Shown piece after piece: positions 7,227 to 12,456 of a stretch of 12,456 nucleotides of DNA. A program made the translations under genes and the position numbers. This DNA comes from Fidelibacterota bacterium. Its GTDB lineage: Bacteria > Fidelibacterota > Marinisomatia > Marinisomatales > UBA1611. The notes beneath the pieces are model-generated. The model had not been told where the DNA came from. It searched no databases and saw nothing but the letters and a program-made list of their open reading frames with translations. The number at the start of each line of letters is the position of its first letter. Position 1 is the stretch's first letter. The stretch covers positions 1-12,456 of the forward strand of contig DTUG01000120.1 of assembly GCA_012964275.1 (NCBI GenBank), written 5' to 3'.

Positions 7227-7790
7227 ATGTTCTTGGGATCCGTTAGGCAAGCCCAATCAAGAAAAAACATTTTAGCTAACATAAAAAACGCCGATTACCG
7301 TCGGCGTTTTTTTCTTTACAGATCCACCGGTTTTACATTAGTAGAGCTCATTGCGGTGATGGTAGTTGTTTCTATCATCGCATCAGCGGTGGTGACTAGC
7401 TACTCCAGCTACAACCAGTGGATGGATAAGAACGAAGCGGTACTGGGTATGCTGCGCACTCTTCGCAAGGCCCGGGACTATTGTGTGACCCGGAATGAGA
7501 AATTTTTTCTAACGGTGGATGCGGAGCAGAATACCTATGTGCTGCAGTATAAGGATACCCGTGATTCACTGTACCTGCCCCAGGCAGCCAGCGCTGAGTT
7601 TACTATGCCGTTTTATACTGATATTACTTCGCTAACCATGGGTGCGGAGCATACATCCAAACCCAGCGCTACCCTAGAGTTCAACCTATTCGGAGAACCG
7701 GTGATTGACTATAACCTGAATATCTATATTAACAACGGTGAGCGTACAATCGTGGTAGTGTCGCCTACAGGTTATATCTATGCGCAATAG
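7227..7790 (+). CDS. GspH/MshC-like minor pseudopilin with an unusually long leader
   Basis: 187 residues from ATG 7227. A prepilin site is clear: RSTG/FTLVELIAVMVVVSII, cut after Gly35, Glu40 at +5. The mature part (about 152 residues) follows the GspH/FimT pattern: a helix with MLRTLRKARDYCVTRNEKFFLTVD, a middle strand region, then LEFNLFGEPV and a final VVVSPTGYIYAQ strand, so it would be a minor subunit of the pilus initiation or tip complex. The start is uncertain. ATG 7227 lacks a recognisable SD, gives a 35-residue leader (about 6-15 is usual), and places an intrinsic terminator hairpin (7283-7313) inside leader codons 19-29. No ATG, GTG or TTG lies in frame between the hairpin and the cleavage site, so the true start may be a rare codon, or expression may depend on terminator read-through. 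It overlaps the next gene by 11 bp. Confidence 0.82.
   Translation: MFLGSVRQAQSRKNILANIKNADYRRRFFLYRSTGFTLVELIAVMVVVSIIASAVVTSYSSYNQWMDKNEAVLGMLRTLRKARDYCVTRNEKFFLTVDAEQNTYVLQYKDTRDSLYLPQAASAEFTMPFYTDITSLTMGAEHTSKPSATLEFNLFGEPVIDYNLNIYINNGERTIVVVSPTGYIYAQ
7283..7313 (+). terminator. Strong intrinsic terminator or attenuator after the first pilin
   Basis: A 12-bp stem pairs 7283-7294 (A-rich foot then CGCCGA) with 7301-7312, closed by a six-base loop TTACCG. The 3' arm runs directly into seven T residues (7307-7313). Because the 5' arm begins with six A residues, the structure would also work on the minus strand. It lies 62 nt past the first pilin stop and inside the open frame of the next pilin, so it may cap most transcripts after the major pilin while some read through to the minor pilins. 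Confidence 0.85.
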
Positions 7791-8991
7791 GTTCCAGGCA
7801 GGTTATGCGCTAGCGGAAGTGCTCCTGGCCACGGTCGTTGTTAGCATTTCGGTCGTAGAGCTCTCAAAAGCCTTGAGCAATCTCAATCGTGTTGCGATTG
7901 TAGCATCAGCAATTGCCAAGGCGGGGAACCAGGCGGATATGCTCATGAAGAAGATAATGAACGAACGGTTCGATGAGAACATATACAATAACTATTCCCT
8001 GGATCTTGATGGTACAAATGATCATGTCGTCGCGAACGGATACAAAGGTATCTCTGGGAAAAATGCACGCACGGTGGAACTGTGGTTCAGGGTTGATAAT
8101 GATGATCTCGGATCGGCTCCCTATGGCCTCGTCTACTGGGGAGAAGAAGATTACTGCAGGCGCTGGCGTATTGAACTGCAGGGTAGCAGCGGTTCCTTGT
8201 ATCCATCAGTTGATCTTAATAATGCGTCCGTCAGACCGAGCTCCACAAATATTATCACGGATGAATCATGGCACCATATCGCTGTTACCGCTGAGAGCAC
8301 TGGCAGATCAAGTGATGTGCAGATATACTTTGACGGAGAGCTCTTAGATACTGTCACGTCTGATCCGAACTGGTGCATCGATTATAATACAGGAAATTTG
8401 GCTGATGTTACGATCGGGGCTGGATACGGTGCTTGGTCAGGGGGATCGTACCGCTATTTTGGGGGTCAGATCAAGGAAGTCCGCATCTGGAACTACGTTC
8501 GCACGGATGATGATATCCGTGCCAGCTATGAAGGATCCAAGATCAGCAACCCTGCTTCGAATTCAAGTCTGGTTCTGTATTATAAGATGGATGAGAGCAA
8601 GGGTGATCTGGTCTTTGATAAGAGCGGCAATTGTGCCCACGGAAGATTGGTGGGTGGAGTCGACTGGTTGGTTGAAGGGTGGACCCAGAACCTGGGCGCC
8701 GAATCTGAAGTTGGTGTGGATGATTATGATGATGTGGACGATTTTCATCTGGATAGTATTGTGGATACAGCTTTTACCGGTCTGGGGTCTCGCGTAATGG
8801 TGAAGTACGTGAGCGTGAACCCGGAAACCTGGGTCATCAGCAATGCTTCGGAAGGTGTCTTGACCAATTATAAACAGGTCACGGTCAAGGTTGGACTGCC
8901 CGGGGTACCCGACTCCGTGCGGTTGGATGCTATCATGGCCGCTGATGTTTCCCAGTACGGTGATATTACCATTTTCCCTTACGGAGAATAG
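7780..8991 (+). CDS. MshD-like minor pilin with an inserted LamG domain
   Basis: 403 residues. The leader MRNRFQAG is cut before Tyr9 (G/YALAEVLLATVVV), with Glu13 at +5 and a hydrophobic helix to about residue 30, followed by an amphipathic helix ending MLMKKIMNERFDEN (about 54-67). Residues 71-298 form a LamG/concanavalin-like domain: SLDLDGTNDHV at its start, SWHHIAVTAE, VQIYFDGELLD, FGGQIKEVRIWNYVRTDDDI, then LVLYYKMDESKG. After it (301-403) the pilin resumes with LGAESE..DYDDVDDFH (DDVDDFH at 317-323) and a YKQVTVKV strand, a pattern seen in MshD-type pilins directly after the helix. The LamG module therefore appears to be an insertion in the pilin head, likely exposed on the fibre as a glycan- or protein-binding adhesin. 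The start ATG overlaps the previous gene by 11 bp with no clear SD, suggesting translational coupling. Three Cys (126, 199, 284) are in the LamG part. Confidence 0.88.
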   Translation: MRNRFQAGYALAEVLLATVVVSISVVELSKALSNLNRVAIVASAIAKAGNQADMLMKKIMNERFDENIYNNYSLDLDGTNDHVVANGYKGISGKNARTVELWFRVDNDDLGSAPYGLVYWGEEDYCRRWRIELQGSSGSLYPSVDLNNASVRPSSTNIITDESWHHIAVTAESTGRSSDVQIYFDGELLDTVTSDPNWCIDYNTGNLADVTIGAGYGAWSGGSYRYFGGQIKEVRIWNYVRTDDDIRASYEGSKISNPASNSSLVLYYKMDESKGDLVFDKSGNCAHGRLVGGVDWLVEGWTQNLGAESEVGVDDYDDVDDFHLDSIVDTAFTGLGSRVMVKYVSVNPETWVISNASEGVLTNYKQVTVKVGLPGVPDSVRLDAIMAADVSQYGDITIFPYGE

Positions 8992-8994
8992 TGT

Positions 8995-9564
8995 ATGGCC
9001 TTATTAAAAAAACGTGCCAGAGGAATGACCATGTTCGAGCTCATTGCGGCCATGGTCCTGGTGGCTATCCTGACACCAACCATGAGCTACATTATTTCCA
9101 ATACCATGCGCTCTATTGCAAGCACTCGGATAGCACTGGATGCTGGTGAAGATGCGGAATATGCCCTGCGCAATTTTGCGCTGCATATTGATCGAGCCGT
9201 TGAGTTTATAGATGACAGCATTATTGATACCACACTGGCTTTTAAGGTACAGGTTTCCAGCACAGATACGGTTCAATATATATACAGCATTAGTGATATG
9301 AACAGGTGGATAGGGTGTATTCGTGAAGGTGGATCGCAGGGGATCTTGTTAGAAGGAGTGATCGGTGATTCCACAGACTCGGGCGATGGCACCACTTCAT
9401 ATTTGTCCCGGTTCGTTTACCGTAATAAGAACGGTTCTGTACTATCCACACCAAAAAATTCCACCATTCACAGCGTAGAACTGATCTTTTACCTGAACCG
9501 GGGCTCGGAGCTTTACAAGTATAATACCAGCGCGGTACCCGGCAGGAGCATGTTTAGATTGTAG
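8995..9564 (+). CDS. GspJ/MshO-like minor pseudopilin
   Basis: 189 residues. A GGAG at 8983-8986 stands eight bases before the ATG. The leader MALLKKRARG is basic and is cut before Met11 (G/MTMFELIAAMVLVAIL); Glu15 is at +5. The first mature residue is Met rather than the common Phe, which prepilin peptidases tolerate. The region after the helix (STRIALDAGEDAEYALRNFALHIDRAV, about 41-67) matches the helix-then-strand start of GspJ/MshO pseudopilins, and the C-terminus has the expected beta pattern (VELIFYLNRG). Such proteins belong to the minor pilin complex that primes assembly and sits at the tip. It lies 3 nt after the MshD-like gene and 4 nt before the large LamG pilin, the order seen for mshD-mshO-mshP. 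No LamG insertion is present here. Confidence 0.8.
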   Translation: MALLKKRARGMTMFELIAAMVLVAILTPTMSYIISNTMRSIASTRIALDAGEDAEYALRNFALHIDRAVEFIDDSIIDTTLAFKVQVSSTDTVQYIYSISDMNRWIGCIREGGSQGILLEGVIGDSTDSGDGTTSYLSRFVYRNKNGSVLSTPKNSTIHSVELIFYLNRGSELYKYNTSAVPGRSMFRL

Positions 9565-9568
9565 TTCT

Positions 9569-12274
9569 ATGGGCTCCCGAAAGGCACAGGAAGGATTTTT
9601 CATAGGTATTTTTGCTCTGGCTGCTATGGTGGTTACAGCCCTGGCAATTACATACCTGAGCAACCGGGTCAATGATATGTTGCGGAACCAGGGACAAATG
9701 GTAGCCCAGAAGCAGGCCTACTGGAATGCTTTTTCTGGTCTGCAGATCATTGGTGCAGATACGATTGCGGGGATCCCTGCCAGCCTGGATACCATCAATT
9801 TTGCGGGCGGGCTGATCACATATGAGAGAATAACCCACGAGAGTATTCAGTTTTCCGGTTCCCCCATGGTTAGTTCTATAAATGTTTCAGGCCAAGATGG
9901 GGACCACATTCGCAAGGCGAGAGTAACGGTTGAACCTCCCCTAGATGTCGGTGCCGGTATTGCTAGCGGTTCATGGGGTCAGACCTCCTGGACCAAGGCT
10001 ATTCACCTGAACGGTGCGAACAAATACTGGAAACAGCAGACCAATAATTCTACTGAGAACCCACTCAGACCAATCAACTATCCAAGGGATAACGGCAAGA
10101 CTTGGTCCGTCTCATCCTTATTCAAACTGGATTCCGGTATCACAAACAAGAATTCTGTTTGGAGCCAAACACCTTGGAATATGATTCGGAGAGTTATATC
10201 ATTCACGGCCTGGATCACAGATACCGAGACCGGCGAAGGAAGTGTTCGGATATATATAGGAGGTTCGAGTAACGTATTGACGAACAAGTTAGAGATCAAC
10301 TATACCAACATAAGTGGTATGGATGAGTGGGTATCCTTCACATGCTTCTATGATGGGAGATCAACCTGCATACCTGAAAATTGCGATTATGGAAATCTCG
10401 ATCCTAATGACCCTCCCTTCAAGCTGTATCAGACCAGTATAGCCACCGGCACCGTGACCGAGCTTACAGGCACGGTTGTTGGGGAAGGATTTAGGCAAAG
10501 TCCCGCACTCGGAGATTTTGTGGTTGGCCGCAGCAGGATTAAAGGAAACACACTCCATAAATTTAATGGGAAAATAGCCTATATTGGTGTGACCAAACCC
10601 GGTCTAACGCTGTCACAGGTACAGGGTAATGGAAATTACAAGAATGGATTTGCCCTGGATCCGGTGGGCTGGATGAGTTCGAATGGTATCACCAGTACAG
10701 ACAGTAATAAGGTCTGGCTGATGGGTGATGGTGAAAATGATACAGGGTCTGCTACCATGAACCAGGTGAACACTGATGATACAGACAGTAAGCTGAGACG
10801 CGGGGGCGGAGCCAGCATTGTTGGTATCACCATCCAGAGTCAGGCAACCGCTAAATTGCCAGCCTGCAACTTTGCCCTTGATTTTGACGGGGTCGATGAT
10901 GAGCTTAGCGTTCCGGATGACAACAGCCTGGACCTGGGGCAGGATGATATAACCCTGGCGGCCTGGGTCTATCCTTATAATATAGCTGGCAACAACGAGA
11001 TAATAAATAAGAAGGAGATGGGTGGCTCTGGTACCAAAGGCTATACCTATCGGTTCGCAGATAATAAGATCAAGTTTAGTATTAAAACGAATGATGGAAA
11101 TATATTTTTAGCGCACCCATCTCCGGCTCCTGAACTGGCAACGATGGAGTGGATCCATACGGCAGTTGTGTTCGACCGGTCTGGCTCTCTTGGTTCTATC
11201 TGCCTGAACCTGGATTCTAATAAAGATCGGTTAACGATACGGCACAATAGCGTTTTAAATCCTGGATCAGGGGAATTTTCCTGGTCCATCTGGTTCAATG
11301 CGAGCACGATCAAATCAGGAAACAACCAGCATAAAATATTTAGCAAGCGCCTAGCGAAAGTGGATAATTATGAGCTCATGATTAAAAATAAATATTTAAA
11401 TTTTACCTTTAAAGATAAGAAAAAAAGTAAGAGGAATATCGTTTCTAATAAGAAGGTTTCTACAAATAATTGGTACCATGTAGTTATCACCAGAAGGGAT
11501 CAGCTTCGTATGTATGTAAGCGGAATCCTGCAAAATAGTAAACAAAATGTTGGCGGATATGATGTATCCACGAATAAAAATCTTATCTTGGGAAGTGATC
11601 CATATGGTAAATCAAAATATAATTTCTTGGGTCTCATAGACCATTTTGCCATCTGGAACACAGAGCTCACGGCGGCAGAAGTTGCACAATTATATAGCGG
11701 GGGGATCAGTATGGATTATAATGTAGATAGCGGGGACTATGGATCCGGTGCCAACCTGCGGGGATTCTGGAGAATGGATGAAGGGAGCGGTACATCGGTC
11801 GCTGATGCATCTGAAGGATATGATAATACTGCCATATTTAATAATACTCCGACATGGAGCCAAATGGGCTACCCGAGCAATTACGGTACAGTCGCTGTTT
11901 ACACCAATGGTGACCTGTACGGAACCAAATCCTTTGAAACTGAGCACGAATCATCAAGCACGCTGGCCAATGATCTGGATCTGTCTATTGGATACCGAAA
12001 ATATCCCAAAGCAGGCGGTTCGAACCATTTTGGCGGCCGGATCGATGAAGTTTCCGTATGGAGTAAGGCGTTAAACGCCGATGATATTGCTTCCCTGTTC
12101 AATGGAGATGCCAAGCGAAATTCAGGTCGCATCGCTTCGGATGAACTGGTGCTTTACCTAAAGTTCAATGAGAGCATTGGTACAACTGCAAACGACGAAA
12201 CAGAAAATGATAACGATGCCGAGCTTCCATCTGATGAATCTAAGCGCCCAGAATGGATACTAGTGGACTATTGA
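9569..12274 (+). CDS. Giant MshP/PilX/GspK-like minor pilin carrying several LamG domains, probable tip adhesin
   Basis: 901 residues. The N-terminus MGSRKAQEG/FFIGIFALAAMVV is a prepilin-like leader and helix, but the +5 residue is Ile14, not Glu. Loss of Glu5 is normal for GspK, which caps the fibre. A helix QAYWNAFSGLQIIG (about 49-62) resembles PilX/MshP proteins. Residues about 135-350 form a divergent concanavalin-like domain with Cys-rich FTCFYDGRSTCIPENC. A LamG domain begins at about 433 (FALDFDGVDDELSVPD) and runs to AVVFDRSGSLGS (about 543). A second, complete LamG domain (about 544-771) interrupts it, then the first resumes at about 773 (GTVAVYTNGDLYG, FGGRIDEVSVWSKAL) and closes with LVLYLKFNES. 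V. cholerae has separate mshP and LamG-bearing mshQ genes after mshO; here the roles look fused. No SD at normal distance; the start lies 4 nt past the previous stop, so coupling is likely. Confidence 0.85.
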   Translation: MGSRKAQEGFFIGIFALAAMVVTALAITYLSNRVNDMLRNQGQMVAQKQAYWNAFSGLQIIGADTIAGIPASLDTINFAGGLITYERITHESIQFSGSPMVSSINVSGQDGDHIRKARVTVEPPLDVGAGIASGSWGQTSWTKAIHLNGANKYWKQQTNNSTENPLRPINYPRDNGKTWSVSSLFKLDSGITNKNSVWSQTPWNMIRRVISFTAWITDTETGEGSVRIYIGGSSNVLTNKLEINYTNISGMDEWVSFTCFYDGRSTCIPENCDYGNLDPNDPPFKLYQTSIATGTVTELTGTVVGEGFRQSPALGDFVVGRSRIKGNTLHKFNGKIAYIGVTKPGLTLSQVQGNGNYKNGFALDPVGWMSSNGITSTDSNKVWLMGDGENDTGSATMNQVNTDDTDSKLRRGGGASIVGITIQSQATAKLPACNFALDFDGVDDELSVPDDNSLDLGQDDITLAAWVYPYNIAGNNEIINKKEMGGSGTKGYTYRFADNKIKFSIKTNDGNIFLAHPSPAPELATMEWIHTAVVFDRSGSLGSICLNLDSNKDRLTIRHNSVLNPGSGEFSWSIWFNASTIKSGNNQHKIFSKRLAKVDNYELMIKNKYLNFTFKDKKKSKRNIVSNKKVSTNNWYHVVITRRDQLRMYVSGILQNSKQNVGGYDVSTNKNLILGSDPYGKSKYNFLGLIDHFAIWNTELTAAEVAQLYSGGISMDYNVDSGDYGSGANLRGFWRMDEGSGTSVADASEGYDNTAIFNNTPTWSQMGYPSNYGTVAVYTNGDLYGTKSFETEHESSSTLANDLDLSIGYRKYPKAGGSNHFGGRIDEVSVWSKALNADDIASLFNGDAKRNSGRIASDELVLYLKFNESIGTTANDETENDNDAELPSDESKRPEWILVDY
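11199..11880 (+). other. Inserted LamG module within the giant pilin gene, AT-rich core
   Basis: This stretch encodes about residues 544-771: a complete LamG unit with LNLDSNKDRLTI, FSWSIWFNA, NNWYHVVITRR, FLGLIDHFAIWNTEL, FWRMDEGSGTSVADAS and a closing NNTPTWS. Hand counts give 95 G+C in 300 bases (32%) for 11341-11640, against 31 in 60 (52%) both before it (10861-10920) and after it (12001-12060). The protein here is Lys/Asn-rich. Edges are approximate, judged from where the outer LamG pattern breaks and resumes. Composition and nesting point to a domain acquired later than the rest of the gene. Confidence 0.65.
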
Positions 12275-12299
12275 CAGCGAATATGTTTTTTGTTATTGT
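12271..12299 (+). promoter_or_regulatory. Candidate sigma-70 promoter reading out of the window
   Basis: A perfect -35 hexamer TTGACA (12271-12276, overlapping the last stop codon) is followed after 17 bases by TATTGT (12294-12299), four of six matches to the -10 consensus, with an extended -10 TG at 12291-12292. This assumes a housekeeping sigma like that of E. coli. It could drive whatever gene starts beyond the window. Confidence 0.4.
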
Positions 12300-12456
12300 C
12301 ATGGTGTAAAACTAGGTTTTTTGTTACAGCTGTTGGATGAAGAAGAATGAATATAATTCTAGATCCATTTGGTATTAGAACTTCTGTCATTTTTCGGTTT
12401 TTACTATCTATCGCCTAAATTCTGAGCAAGCAACGGATTATAATAGGTTGCACATA
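12275..12456. other. AT-rich non-coding stretch at the window end
   Basis: 182 bases after the last gene with no supported coding region. The longest open stretch with a start that I noted is 23 codons (12347-12418). Apart from the promoter-like site at 12271-12299 and an 11-bp direct repeat, I see no hairpin-plus-T-run terminator for the operon, so the transcript may end outside the window or by a factor-dependent route. Confidence 0.6.
12285..12326 (+). repeat. Pair of 11-bp direct repeats
   Basis: GTTTTTTGTTA occurs at 12285-12295 and again at 12316-12326, 31 bases apart (about three helical turns). The first copy overlaps the spacer of the promoter candidate and the second lies just past its expected start point, so an operator role is conceivable, but T-rich sequence makes chance similarity likely. 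Confidence 0.35.

Noticed and set aside
7973..8347. 124-codon alternative-frame open stretch inside the LamG pilin gene
   Set aside because: Overlaps a well-supported LamG domain in another frame and shows no domain or signal of its own.
12347..12418. 23-codon open frame (MNIILDPF...) in the final non-coding stretch
   Set aside because: Very short, with only a weak purine-rich stretch before the ATG and no recognisable motif. Likely chance.

Overview
The window is almost entirely one plus-strand operon for a type IV pilus / type II secretion-like machine. Its gene order closely follows the MSHA (mannose-sensitive haemagglutinin) pilus locus of gamma-proteobacteria: PilO/MshJ-like, PilP/MshK-like, secretin (MshL/PilQ-like), a stand-alone receiver protein, extension ATPase (MshE/PilB/GspE-like), inner-membrane platform (MshG/PilC/GspF-like), a candidate major pilin, then MshC-, MshD-, MshO- and MshP/MshQ-like minor pilins. 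Secretin, signal peptide and prepilin leaders show a diderm (Gram-negative) bacterium of moderate GC. The LamG-rich pilins and the receiver gene between secretin and ATPase do not look like a typical Vibrio or Shewanella locus. An environmental lineage, for example of the FCB type, is possible, but the species cannot be assigned from this sequence.

Layout. 1-596: alignment-complex genes (3' end of a PilO-like gene, then a complete PilP-like gene). 537-2607: a perfect-looking tandem duplication (1035 bp, period 1036) that creates a truncated secretin copy (600-1595) ahead of the intact secretin (1636-3276). 3273-6538: receiver protein, ATPase and platform protein, tightly packed with 4-bp and 1-bp overlaps. 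6579-7220: candidate major pilin, followed by a strong intrinsic terminator (7283-7313) that lies inside the only canonical open frame of the next pilin. 7227-12274: four minor pilin-like genes, two of which carry LamG (laminin-G/concanavalin-like) domains. 12275-12456: AT-rich non-coding DNA with a promoter-like site overlapping the last stop codon.

How it works together (inference from families). The ATPase and platform protein would assemble pilins processed by a prepilin peptidase encoded elsewhere. PilO/PilP-like proteins would link the inner membrane to the secretin, through which the fibre exits. The minor pilins would prime or cap the fibre and carry LamG modules as surface-exposed binding domains.

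The most unusual points are: the LamG domain spliced into the middle of the MshD-like pilin; the 901-residue pilin-LamG protein lacking the pilin Glu5, in which one AT-rich, Lys-rich LamG domain appears inserted inside another LamG domain; the tandem secretin duplication; and the terminator embedded in pilin leader codons.
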